The position numbers and the translations under genes are program-made. A DNA stretch of 24,211 nucleotides, from contig RZYK01000009.1 in assembly GCA_009930355.1 (NCBI GenBank), forward strand, positions 1 to 24,211, written 5' to 3'. Shown in pieces: positions 8,301 through 15,248 of this stretch. Numbering within the stretch: the first letter of the stretch is position 1; every line of letters starts with the position of its first letter. The notes beneath the pieces were generated by a model that was not told the DNA's origin, did no database searches, and worked only from the letters and a program-made list of their open reading frames with translations. This DNA is from Campylobacterota bacterium. Lineage in GTDB: Bacteria > Campylobacterota > Campylobacteria > Campylobacterales > Sulfurospirillaceae.

Positions 8301-8792
8301 ACCTTTAAAGCTATAAACGCCTTTTTGAAAATCCTCATCGCTTAACTGCATTGTGGTGGCTAAGAGTCCTGCGGTATTGACTTTGGCACTGGCGTTAAAG
8401 AGTACACCATTGGAGTTTAGTATCCATACCTGACCATTGGCATTAAGGGCCCCGTTAATGATAGATTTTTCATTTCCAATAACACGATTGAGCGTTATGG
8501 CTGAAACATTGGGTTGATTGAAGTTTACGGTTTCACTTGCTCCAATGGAGAAATTTTGCCAGTTGATGGAGGCTTTTTGAGAGCTTTGGTTGATAGTAGT
8601 GACACTGCCACTGTGAGCGATATTTGCCGTTCCACTCGTTACAACTCCCCCACTAGGGGCGGCATGAAGCAAGCTCACTCCTGCAAGGAAAGCTGAAATC
8701 ACGAGGCTTATCTTTCCGCCTTTGAGGATTCTAAAGCGTGAAGTGTAGTCACACCTTTGTAGGTACGTGTTGCGCATGGGGTATTCTTTCAT
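5397..8792 (-). CDS. TpsA exoprotein with TPS domain and GLUG repeats
   Basis: 1131 residues. An extended signal peptide (hydrophobic core LVISAFLAGVSLLHA) leads into a two-partner-secretion domain (about 45-330): GTANIAHSGSVTTINQSSQ, SINWQNFSIGASETVNFNQP, and VWILNSNGVLFNASAKVNTA, the NxNGV/NPNG-type element of filamentous haemagglutinins. The rest of the passenger is dominated by GLUG-type repeats (VGGLVG...GTLTNVYATGSVSG), 11 GGLVG cores in two blocks, and ends with a short non-repetitive tail. It is probably a surface or secreted adhesin exported by the downstream TpsB. No lytic, toxin (CdiA) or protease domain is visible. Start uncertain: ATG at 8792 has no clear Shine-Dalgarno sequence and an in-frame ATG at 8777 is the alternative. 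At 1131 residues it is short for a haemagglutinin. Expression probably depends on the divergent response regulator. Confidence 0.92.
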   Translation of the reverse strand: MKEYPMRNTYLQRCDYTSRFRILKGGKISLVISAFLAGVSLLHAAPSGGVVTSGTANIAHSGSVTTINQSSQKASINWQNFSIGASETVNFNQPNVSAITLNRVIGNEKSIINGALNANGQVWILNSNGVLFNASAKVNTAGLLATTMQLSDEDFQKGVYSFKGDSSASVINLGEITISDGGYASLLAHSVQNEGTIKAIHGTVTLTGAREATINLNGNSLVSLKVDKGVLDALVENKGAILADGGNVYLTTNAVNELLKGVVNNTGIIEANSLDDVTGEIILFAHGGALHVNGTLEAEGGFVETSGKSLHVEDATIIKTKKWLIDPDNITIESSGGGVGGESVSATAIQNALSSADIELQATYDITVNENITWATAKKLTLTAGDEIYVNATIQNTNTTNGGVYFNVANTTHKVIFDANGKVIIHNPYQLQWISQALNGVYELGGNINASGMSSWNGGEGFVPIGTSTNPFDGNFDGKGYTIDGLSINRPSTNYVGLFGVVDTGGTLSNLGLINATITGASDVGGLVGWNYGTLTNVYATGSVSGGNYVGGLVGFNVGTLTNVYATGNVSGESRVGGLVGYNGFGGVLSNAYATGSVSGEAGNWYVGGLVGANDNGGSLSNVYATGSVSGSNGIGGLVGGNLGHLSNAYATGSVSGSSAVGGLVGYNGSSGTISNSYWDTQTTVQTNEVGLDDGGSITNVIGLTTVDFANASNFSGLNTAVWSFGGGTSVEGYEVSLRPYLVSVTTEADKPAQILLFNSGWGTAVSPYAITNWTHLQNINYNTTTLGKYYALSNNLNSATAGYTNSGEGFVPIGTSTNPFVGNFDGNHHTIDSLMIDRPSTDTVGLFGVVDTGGTVSNLGLTNVSITGWANVGGLVGDNYGTLSNAYATGSVDGNEYVGGLVGTNNNGGSLSNVYATGNVTGYSAFYVGGLVGWNIGNLSNAYATGSVHGMNYVGGLVGKNDGVLRNAYATGRVMGYSYVGGLVGENNSGMIGDSYWDTQTTGQTDGIGLDNGGIITILTGLTTTQMQQKATFTGFDFDTIWVIYEGHTYPLLRSLQADPNPLAHHDFTFPNVAHIENGTATHPPFFTVPTDRFSREAGGIFLVLAKINSMSGGIRLPEGLEEDLLAAQP
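5780..7420 (-). repeat. two duplicated GLUG-repeat blocks within tpsA
   Basis: The block at about 7420-6735 and the block at about 6375-5780 each begin with GEGFVPIGTSTNPF and pass through VGLFGVVDTGG. Each then carries several VGGLVG/YATGSV units (six, then five) and ends with SYWDTQTT. At DNA level single units such as CCTGTGGCATAAGCGTTGCT recur almost unchanged. This fits an internal duplication of roughly 0.6-0.7 kb plus unit-level recombination. Confidence 0.85.
7855..7866. repeat. TTTACATGTAAA word, 11/12, inside tpsA
   Basis: TCTACATGTAAA on the plus strand. In the tpsA frame it reads Ser-Leu-His-Val-Glu, at the end of the TPS domain. Confidence 0.65.
7915..7926. repeat. TTTACATGTAAA word, 11/12, inside tpsA
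   Basis: TTTACATGTAAC on the plus strand, coding Ala-Leu-His-Val-Asn. It starts only 60 bp from the previous copy. Confidence 0.65.
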
Positions 8793-8898
8793 ATATTTTT
8801 TTATAAAAAATCATAATGGAAAAAAATGAAGAAAAAATGAAGAGTGAAGAAAAAATTTAATTTAATTTTTTTCTAACAACTTATGTTAAAATTTGCGC
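8793..8898. promoter_or_regulatory. divergent control region between tpsA and the two-component genes
   Basis: 106 bp of very AT-rich DNA. Two identical 12-bp direct repeats, TGAAGAAAAAAT at 8827-8838 and 8845-8856, have an 18-bp period; a partial TGAAGAG copy overlaps between them (8838-8844). Nearer the regulator gene, TAACA (8874-8878) and TGTTA (8884-8888) form an inverted repeat. A -10-like TGTTAAAAT lies only a few bases from the ATG at 8899, so the regulator mRNA may have almost no leader; no Shine-Dalgarno sequence is seen. Tandem direct repeats are typical targets of OmpR-type regulators, which fits control of both directions by the adjacent regulator. Confidence 0.45.
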
Positions 8899-9681
8899 AT
8901 GAAAAATCTTGAAAATCTCTCCATTTTATACGTAGAAGATGAAGAAGGAACGAGAAACAACCTTCGTTACTATTTAGAAAACAGTTTCAAAAAAGTTTTT
9001 GTTGCGACCACGGGGGAAGAAGGACTCATGCTCTTCCAAAATGAACCTACGATTGATGTGATTATGAGTGATATTCATATGCCAAAGATGGATGGGCTTG
9101 AGATGATTCGAAAGATCAAACAGATCAACCCAAACGTTGCCTGCTTGCTCACCACAGCGCATAATGATCAAGAATATTTGCTTGAAGCGATTGAACTAGG
9201 CGTGTTTAGTTATGTGCTTAAACCCGTTGATATAACACTTCTGTTTGAAAAACTACGCCTTGCATGTGAGAGGCTTTATGAGCAAAAACAACTCTCTTTT
9301 TTATCTGAAAAAATGAGTGCTATCACATCGCTTGACATGGTCAATTTTTCCAAAGCATTGGATGTGGCATTAGATGAATTAGCATCCGAACACAAAAAGG
9401 TCGCCCTTTGCAACGTATTTCATTATGATTTTAACACTAAAAAAATTTTAGCAGAAGAACACTCCATTGCATTAAGCAATCAAGAAATTGAACTGCTTGA
9501 GTATCTCATCACCCACAAAAATAAAATTGTCCCTTATACAACGCTCATGCACCATCTCTCCACCCAAAACCCCTCCTTGGAGCTTGTCCGCACCATCGTC
9601 AAGTCCATCCGAAAAAAAACCACCAAAGAGATTATCATTAACCTCTCAGGTGTTGGCTATAAGATTGGTATGCATGTTTAA
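8899..9681 (+). CDS. OmpR/PhoB-type response regulator
   Basis: 260 residues from ATG at 8899 (a TTG two codons earlier is less likely). The receiver domain (1-120) has the acidic pair in YVEDEEG, the phosphoacceptor Asp58 in MSDIHMPKMDG, the conserved Thr in LLTTAHND and the Lys in VLKPVD. A linker leads to a C-terminal winged helix (about 165-260): IALSNQEIELLEYLITHKN, LVRTIVKSIRKK and INLSGVGYKI. It acts as a DNA-binding partner of the kinase encoded next, whose start overlaps its stop by 8 bases. The divergent position relative to tpsA, with direct repeats in the shared promoter, suggests it controls that exoprotein operon; this is inference from context. No Shine-Dalgarno sequence precedes the ATG. 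Confidence 0.9.
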   Translation: MKNLENLSILYVEDEEGTRNNLRYYLENSFKKVFVATTGEEGLMLFQNEPTIDVIMSDIHMPKMDGLEMIRKIKQINPNVACLLTTAHNDQEYLLEAIELGVFSYVLKPVDITLLFEKLRLACERLYEQKQLSFLSEKMSAITSLDMVNFSKALDVALDELASEHKKVALCNVFHYDFNTKKILAEEHSIALSNQEIELLEYLITHKNKIVPYTTLMHHLSTQNPSLELVRTIVKSIRKKTTKEIIINLSGVGYKIGMHV

Positions 9682-11485
9682 ATCCAGACTCTTTTTAAAA
9701 GCCATGCTTGCTGTTTTGGGTATGATTATGCTCTACACTTTAGCGATTTATGTGTTTATTCTTCCAAAAATGCACCACGTCACACGAGAACTGGAAGAAA
9801 AAAATGCGCACGAAGTGCTCTCAAAAGTCGTGCTCCTTGCGCAAAATACCCATAGAGATTTGAAAATATATGAGACGTTAGCGCTCCAACAGCACAAAGA
9901 CAAACTAACCAATGCGGTCAATATGGTCATCTCTCTTTTACAAGCAAAACATGAAGCATCTTCCACGCAAAATCTCTCACAACAAGCCATCCAAAACAAT
10001 CAAAAAGAAGTCTTGCAACTCATTTCAAAACTACGCCATAGCGGGGATGGCTATTTTTACATTAGCACGTATGACAATGTCTTGGTCTCTCATCCTTACA
10101 TGAACAGCATGGATATGAGTAACATGGGTGATATGAGAGGCAAGGCAATCATCCCAGACATTCATGCGATTATCAATGAGTACGGAGAGGGCTTTTACAG
10201 GTATTTTTGGAAAAAAAATCCCGAAGATAGCATTGGGCATGAAAAGTTGGTGTTTATTAAAGATTTTTCTCCGTGGGAAATGGTGGTGATGTCGGGTGCG
10301 TATATCGATGATATTCAAGCAGAGATTGATAAACGAAAAGCAACGCTGATGCTTCAACTCAGCGAAATTGTCCAAAAAACACGCATCGGCAAAACGGGCT
10401 ATCTTTTTCTTTTTGACGCAAACGGTACGATGCTGATTAACCCCAATTCTACGATTGAGGGAGAAAATTTTAAAACCATCAAAAATCCTGCTACAGGAAG
10501 ATTCATCTTTGATGAATTAATAGAAAAAGCCACCACGACAAAAGAGCTTATTTATCAATGGAACAAACCTAATGACCTTGAACATTATAGTTACGATAAA
10601 ATCGCATGGATAGAGCAAATCCCTGAACTTAACTGGTACGTTGTTTCCTCTGCGTATCTTGAGGAGTTTGATACCGCTTCTAAAGAGATCAAGTATGTGA
10701 CATCGCTTTTGGCATTAGCACTTTTAGGCTTTTTTGGTCTGTACAGCTTTTTTGTTTTTAAGAATCTCCTCACCCCTGCTATTAATGTCTCCAAATATGC
10801 CGTTATGGGGGAAATGATAGCCACCATTGCGCACCAGTGGAAGCAACCCTTAAATGAATTAGGACTTGTTTTGCAAAAATTTGAGTTTGCTTACCATAAA
10901 AATCTTCTTACTCAAGAACTACTTGAAAAAGAGACGAAAGCTGCTCGTACCTTAATCGCAAAAATGGCGGATACGATTGATATCTTTAAAAACTTTTTTA
11001 GTATAAAAAACAATACACATACGTTTGATGTCGTAACATCCATTGAACATATGATTCGCTTGATGGAAAAAACTCTCAAACTCGATGATATTGTCATCAT
11101 CCCTCAGATAGAGAGTACTCACACGTTAGAGAGTTATCAAGGAGAGTTTGAGCATGTCATTCTCAATATTCTCATGAATGCAAAAGACATTTTAAACGAT
11201 CAAAAAAATGACAAAAAAATCATTCTTATTCAAACCCATAAAAGCGATAAAAGCTTTACGATTACCATTCAAGATAACGGCGGAGGAGTGCCTGAGAAAA
11301 TCATCCATCGTATTTTTAACCCGCATTTTAGCACCAAAAAAGAGGGAGCTGGCATTGGGCTTTACATTGCAAAGCAGATTATTCATGAACACCTCAATGG
11401 AAAGCTTAGCATTGAAAATAACCATTTTAGAGTAGAACAGCAAGAATATTTTGGCGCTTGCTTTACCATTTGCTTTAAACGCTAA
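9674..11485 (+). CDS. membrane histidine kinase with periplasmic Cache sensor
   Basis: 603 residues from ATG at 9674, overlapping the regulator stop by 8 bases. A membrane segment (about 8-28) is followed by a large periplasmic region with two Cache-like modules: GDGYFYISTYDNVLVSHPYM...FSPWEMVVMSGAYIDDI, and GKTGYLFLFDANGTMLINPN...LNWYVVSSAYLEEF. A second membrane segment (TSLLALALLGFFGLYSFFVF) comes next. There is no clear HAMP domain. The dimerisation/phosphotransfer region contains MGEMIATIAHQWKQPLNELG, with phosphoacceptor His387. The ATPase domain has the N box (HVILNILMNAKDIL), G1 (DNGGGVP) and G2 (GAGIGLYIAKQI). Cache modules sense small extracytoplasmic molecules such as organic acids or amino acids; the ligand is unknown. 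It should phosphorylate the regulator encoded just upstream. Confidence 0.9.
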   Translation: MFKSRLFLKAMLAVLGMIMLYTLAIYVFILPKMHHVTRELEEKNAHEVLSKVVLLAQNTHRDLKIYETLALQQHKDKLTNAVNMVISLLQAKHEASSTQNLSQQAIQNNQKEVLQLISKLRHSGDGYFYISTYDNVLVSHPYMNSMDMSNMGDMRGKAIIPDIHAIINEYGEGFYRYFWKKNPEDSIGHEKLVFIKDFSPWEMVVMSGAYIDDIQAEIDKRKATLMLQLSEIVQKTRIGKTGYLFLFDANGTMLINPNSTIEGENFKTIKNPATGRFIFDELIEKATTTKELIYQWNKPNDLEHYSYDKIAWIEQIPELNWYVVSSAYLEEFDTASKEIKYVTSLLALALLGFFGLYSFFVFKNLLTPAINVSKYAVMGEMIATIAHQWKQPLNELGLVLQKFEFAYHKNLLTQELLEKETKAARTLIAKMADTIDIFKNFFSIKNNTHTFDVVTSIEHMIRLMEKTLKLDDIVIIPQIESTHTLESYQGEFEHVILNILMNAKDILNDQKNDKKIILIQTHKSDKSFTITIQDNGGGVPEKIIHRIFNPHFSTKKEGAGIGLYIAKQIIHEHLNGKLSIENNHFRVEQQEYFGACFTICFKR

Positions 11486-11504
11486 AAAGAAATCGCACTT
11501 ACAT

Positions 11505-11531
11505 TTGAATTAATGAAGAGCATGATAAAAT
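11505..11531 (+). promoter_or_regulatory. possible glnS promoter
   Basis: TTGAAT (11505-11510) and TAAAAT (11526-11531) are separated by 15 bases in the 88-bp gap before glnS. The spacing is short, so the -10 is the better supported element. AAAAAAGG about 10 bases before the glnS ATG serves as its Shine-Dalgarno sequence. No hairpin terminator for the kinase gene is apparent in the gap. Confidence 0.35.
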
Positions 11532-11573
11532 ACATATTCATAAGAGTTATCAATCAAAAAAGGTTTTAATAAC

Positions 11574-13820
11574 ATGAGCGAGAGCAAAGATTTTTTACGC
11601 TTAAAAGTCGAAGAGGACTTAGCGTCTGGGAAGTATACTGAAGTCATTACGAGATTTCCACCTGAACCCAACGGCTTTCCGCACATTGGTCATGCAAAGT
11701 CTATTTGTATCAATTTTGGCATTGCACGTGATTATGCTGGGCAGTGTAACCTTCGCATGGACGATACCAACCCTACTACTGAAGATACAAAATACGTAGA
11801 AGCGCTTAAAGATGCGGTGACATGGCTAGGGTTTAACTGGCATGGCAAGGTGCGTTATGCATCTGATTATTTTCCTAAAATTTACGACTACGCCGTTCAA
11901 CTGGTTAAAATGGGCAAAGCTTACGTCGATAGCCTAAACGAAGAAGAGATACGTGAATACCGAGGAAGCGTCACAGAAGCGGGACGTAGAAGCGTTTATG
12001 CGAATCGCAGCATTGAAGAGAACCTAGACCTTTTGGAACGTATGAAAAAGGGCGAATTTAAAGACGGTGAGCATGTCTTACGGGCTAAAATTGATATGAG
12101 TGCGGCAAATATGAAGATGCGTGACCCACTTTTGTACCGCATTCGCCATGCCCACCATTTTAGAACGGGTGATGAGTGGTGTATCTATCCGATGTACGAC
12201 TTTGCACACTGTTTATCCGACTATATTGAGGGTGTTACCCACTCTATTTGTACGCTAGAGTTTGAAAACAACCGAGATATTTACGACTGGGTGCTAGATG
12301 CTTTGGAGCTCACCCCTCCTCGTCCGTATCAACACGAATTTGCACGCCTTGGCATCAACTACACGGTGATGAGCAAACGAAAGCTTTTGGAACTGGTCAA
12401 TGGTGGCTATGTCAACGGCTGGGACGACCCACGATTACCTACCATTGCGGGCTACAAACGACGAGGCTACACGCCTGAATCTATCATCAACTTTTGTGAG
12501 CAAATCGGCATTGCTAAAGCCAACTCTATGGTCGATGTGGCGCAACTGGAGTTTTGCATCAGGGACGATTTAAACCAAAAAGTCCCTCGTGTCATGTGCG
12601 TACTTGACCCTTTAAAAGTGACCATTGAAAACTACGAGGGTGAAGAGGAAATTGAAGCCTCTTATTACCCACATGATGTTCCTAAAGAGGGCTCTCGAAA
12701 GCTTCCTTTTGCCAAAGAGATTTACATTGAGCGAGAGGATTTTATGGAGAATGCGCCAGAAGGGTACTACCGTTTAACGCCTAGCCAACCTGTACGACTC
12801 AAACATGCTTATATCCTTACATGTAAAGAAGTTATCAAAGATGAAAATGGCGCTATTGTCGAACTTAAAGCCACCTACCATCCTGATTCTAAAAGTGGGG
12901 CTGACACCAGTGGCATTAAAACCAAAAGTGCGATTCACTGGGTCAGTGCAAAACACGCCAAACACATCGAGGTCAGACTCTATGAGCGTCTTTACAAAGT
13001 GGATGCCCCCGATGGGCTTGAAGATTTAAACCCTGATTCTTTACATGTAAACACCCATGCCTTGATTGAGCCTGCGGTGATTAGCGAAAAAATTGATGTC
13101 AGATTCCAATTTGAAAGGCAAGGCTATTTTTATGCTGACCCTATCGACTACACCGATGCTAAACCCGTGTTTAACAAAATCGTAGGGCTTAAAGACTCAT
13201 GGGCAAAAAAAAGTGAAGCGCCTAAAAACACCCCAAAAGTGGAAGCTAAAAAGGCACATATTGAGGGCGATGTCGCTCCGATGAATGACGAGGAAAAAGC
13301 ACGCTTTGAGAGCTACACCAAAAGCGGGCTTAACGCTGAAATCGCCAATACCTTAGCACGAGATGAAAAACTCTCTTCATTTTATGACGCAACCCTTTTA
13401 CATGTAAACAGCCCTACCAGCATCGCCAACATCGTTGCTAATGAAGTTGCCAGAGAACTTAAAAAAGAGCTACCGCTTCACTTTACCGCTCAAGACGTGG
13501 CGGAGTTGGTGAAGATGCTTGATGAAGGCGTCATCTCTTCTAAAATTGCCAAAGAGGTTTTTGAAGTGATGCTTCAAACGGGTGAAAAACCTCACGCCAT
13601 CGTTGAGAGCAGAGGTCTTAAACAAATCAGCGACCCTGCGGTGATTGAGCCTCTTATTGATGAAATAATGGCAAAGAACCCTGAAAATGTCGCCAAATAT
13701 CAAGCGGGCAACACCAACCTTTTTGGCTTCTTTGTAGGACAAGTTTTAAAGCTAAGCGGTGGCAAAGCCAATCCAAATGTGGTAAATGAACTCATTTCAA
13801 AGAAGCTCAACCATGGTTAG
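11574..13820 (+). CDS. glnS: glutaminyl-tRNA synthetase with C-terminal GatB/YqeY-type domain
   Basis: 748 residues. A class I catalytic core carries PPEPNGFPHIGHAKS (HIGH at 37-40) and the KMSKS-type VMSKRKL; LRMDDTNP and YPMYDFAHCLSDYIEGVTHS are typical of GlnRS and separate it from GluRS. A beta-barrel anticodon domain follows (to about 545). A charged Lys/Ala linker then joins an extra domain of about 170 residues (NDEEKARFESYTKSGLN...VFEVMLQTGEKPHAIVESRGLKQISD...NLFGFFVGQVLKLSGGKANPNVVNELISKKL), which matches the tail of GatB/YqeY. Bacterial GlnRS is about 550 residues without it; GlnRS with such a tail is known from Deinococcus. It charges tRNA-Gln with Gln directly. Many Campylobacterota lack GlnRS and use GluRS2 plus GatCAB, so its presence is notable. 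Its end overlaps the next gene by 8 bases. Confidence 0.95.
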   Translation: MSESKDFLRLKVEEDLASGKYTEVITRFPPEPNGFPHIGHAKSICINFGIARDYAGQCNLRMDDTNPTTEDTKYVEALKDAVTWLGFNWHGKVRYASDYFPKIYDYAVQLVKMGKAYVDSLNEEEIREYRGSVTEAGRRSVYANRSIEENLDLLERMKKGEFKDGEHVLRAKIDMSAANMKMRDPLLYRIRHAHHFRTGDEWCIYPMYDFAHCLSDYIEGVTHSICTLEFENNRDIYDWVLDALELTPPRPYQHEFARLGINYTVMSKRKLLELVNGGYVNGWDDPRLPTIAGYKRRGYTPESIINFCEQIGIAKANSMVDVAQLEFCIRDDLNQKVPRVMCVLDPLKVTIENYEGEEEIEASYYPHDVPKEGSRKLPFAKEIYIEREDFMENAPEGYYRLTPSQPVRLKHAYILTCKEVIKDENGAIVELKATYHPDSKSGADTSGIKTKSAIHWVSAKHAKHIEVRLYERLYKVDAPDGLEDLNPDSLHVNTHALIEPAVISEKIDVRFQFERQGYFYADPIDYTDAKPVFNKIVGLKDSWAKKSEAPKNTPKVEAKKAHIEGDVAPMNDEEKARFESYTKSGLNAEIANTLARDEKLSSFYDATLLHVNSPTSIANIVANEVARELKKELPLHFTAQDVAELVKMLDEGVISSKIAKEVFEVMLQTGEKPHAIVESRGLKQISDPAVIEPLIDEIMAKNPENVAKYQAGNTNLFGFFVGQVLKLSGGKANPNVVNELISKKLNHG
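12816..12827. repeat. TTTACATGTAAA word, 11/12, inside glnS
   Basis: CTTACATGTAAA. This copy sits in a different frame from most and codes Leu-Thr-Cys-Lys, in the anticodon-binding domain. Confidence 0.65.
13040..13051. repeat. TTTACATGTAAA word, perfect, inside glnS
   Basis: Codes Ser-Leu-His-Val-Asn in the anticodon-binding half of GlnRS. Confidence 0.8.
13397..13408. repeat. TTTACATGTAAA word, perfect, inside glnS
   Basis: Codes Leu-Leu-His-Val-Asn in the GatB/YqeY-type tail. It is the third copy in this one gene. Confidence 0.8.
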
Positions 13821-14955
13821 AGTTTCGTTCGAACCCACACATGATATGTTAGTGAGTGAGCTTCGCATCGCTCTTTTGAGTGCTCTGTATGCAGAACAAA
13901 AAAATCTACCGTTGATTGTACGCATGGAAGATGGCAAACGAAGCGAGGAGATGGAGAGAAGAGAAGATGAACTTTTAGAGATTTTATCGCTTTTTGGTAT
14001 CTCTTACACGCAACTCTACTACAAAAGCAATAATTTCAAGTACCATCTCCAATTCGCCTCCACGCTGCTGGATAGAAAAAAAGCCTTTATCTGCTTTTGC
14101 CCTGAAGATAAAGCTTCACCCTATGATGGCGCCTGTGAGCCTTTAAGTAATGAAGAGATTTTAAACAATCCTAGTCCTTTTGTGATTCGTATGAAACCCT
14201 CTTCTAAAACGAGCGATAGCTGTATCATTATGCAAAGAGATAAATACCCAACCGCCATCTTTGCTACGGCGTGTGATGACATGCTTCAAGGGGTGAGTAC
14301 TATTATTAGGGAAGAGAAATACAGGGACGATGCGTCTAAAGAGGCATGGGTGAGAGAAGCGCTTGGCTACGAAGAAGCTTTAAACTATCTTTACGTTCCA
14401 ACCCTTGAAAATGCTGAGGCATGGAGCGTGAAAGCACTTTTGGATGAAGGATTTATGCCAGAGGCGATTACACAGTACCTTTTAGCGCTTGGCACAGAAT
14501 GGCAACGTTGTGAAGAGCAAACAAACACGCCTGTGGCGTTTGATAAAGAAGCACTGCGCCAAATGAACAGAGCGTGCATTCAAAACCTCAGCGATATGGA
14601 GCTTTCAAAACGTTTAGGCTATGCGTGTGAGAACATTGGGAAACTGGCAAAACTTTACACCAATACGCTAAACACCACCGCTGAAATCAAAGGAAAAATA
14701 GACGCTATTTTTGCCAAAAAAGAGCCTTTAAAGGGCTTTGAAAAAGAGAGTCAAACGCTTCAAAAACTCATTTTAGAAGCGCCCTATTTTGAAAGTTATG
14801 ATGCTTTTGAGAGCTATCTGACCGAAAAAAGTGGGTTAAGGAATGAAGCATTTTTCAAACCGCTTTGTTATTTACTTACGGGTGAAGAGCAAGGCTTAGA
14901 CCTTGCCCAGAGTTACCCTTTTATTAAAAATTATCTTAAGGAGATTGTTCGATGA
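13813..14955 (+). CDS. degenerate glutamyl-tRNA synthetase-like protein lacking both signature motifs
   Basis: 380 residues from ATG at 13813, overlapping the glnS stop by 8 bases and the next gene by 4. The whole chain follows a GluRS: PLIVRMEDGKR for LRIEDTD, EILSLFGISYTQLYYKSNN, KAFICFCPEDKASPYDGACE (Cys-x-Cys-x11-Cys kept), DDMLQGVSTIIREEKYRDD, VREALGY, GFMPEAITQYLLALG, then a helical anticodon domain. The HIGH-equivalent tetrapeptide is LVSE (13-16), and the KMSKR segment is replaced by ENAEAW (199-204). Family usage makes both motifs essential for aminoacyl-adenylate formation, so the protein is probably inactive as a synthetase. It is also shorter than a normal GluRS (about 430-470). 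The frame is intact, so it is not a simple pseudogene; a tRNA-binding or regulatory role is possible. It occupies the slot of a gltX gene in the related Campylobacter gene order. Confidence 0.85.
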   Translation: MVRVSFEPTHDMLVSELRIALLSALYAEQKNLPLIVRMEDGKRSEEMERREDELLEILSLFGISYTQLYYKSNNFKYHLQFASTLLDRKKAFICFCPEDKASPYDGACEPLSNEEILNNPSPFVIRMKPSSKTSDSCIIMQRDKYPTAIFATACDDMLQGVSTIIREEKYRDDASKEAWVREALGYEEALNYLYVPTLENAEAWSVKALLDEGFMPEAITQYLLALGTEWQRCEEQTNTPVAFDKEALRQMNRACIQNLSDMELSKRLGYACENIGKLAKLYTNTLNTTAEIKGKIDAIFAKKEPLKGFEKESQTLQKLILEAPYFESYDAFESYLTEKSGLRNEAFFKPLCYLLTGEEQGLDLAQSYPFIKNYLKEIVR

Positions 14956-15248
14956 TTGTTTTAGCCACACTAATTGAAGCCTTTGCTGCTATTTTGCATA
15001 CCATCATTAATATCTACATTTGGGTGGTAATTATTGCAGCACTCATTACCTTTGTGCGCCCTGATCCGTATAATCCTATTGTACAGATTCTTTTTCGTTT
15101 AACCAATCCTGTGTATGCATTGATTCGCAAACTCGTTCCAACGCTGATTGGTGGAGTGGATTTGGCACCGTTAATTGTTATTTTAGTCCTTCAATTTGTT
15201 GACTTATTTGCCGTTAAACTCTTATTTGCCCTTGCCAATGCGCTGTAA
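14952..15248 (+). CDS. YggT-family small membrane protein
   Basis: 98 residues with two hydrophobic segments (about 12-35 and 70-95) separated by the family element FVRPDPYNPIVQILFRLTNP and PVYALIRKLVPTLIGGVDLAPLIVILVL. YggT proteins lie in the inner membrane; their biochemical role is poorly defined, with reported links to osmotic tolerance and cell division or shape. The ATG overlaps the previous stop as ATGA, and the last 11 bases overlap the slt start, so translation is coupled across the run. Its neighbour being a lytic transglycosylase is in keeping with an envelope role. Confidence 0.9.
   Translation: MIVLATLIEAFAAILHTIINIYIWVVIIAALITFVRPDPYNPIVQILFRLTNPVYALIRKLVPTLIGGVDLAPLIVILVLQFVDLFAVKLLFALANAL

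Noticed and set aside
9488..9673. Kinase frame open 62 codons upstream of 9674
   Set aside because: These codons overlap the response regulator coding sequence and give a Ser/Pro-rich stretch without domain likeness. ATG 9674 directly precedes the membrane anchor.
12816..13408. LHV peptide as a conserved protein motif
   Set aside because: It occurs in unrelated folds, and some copies of the word are read in other frames (LTCK, FYMY), so the common factor is the DNA.
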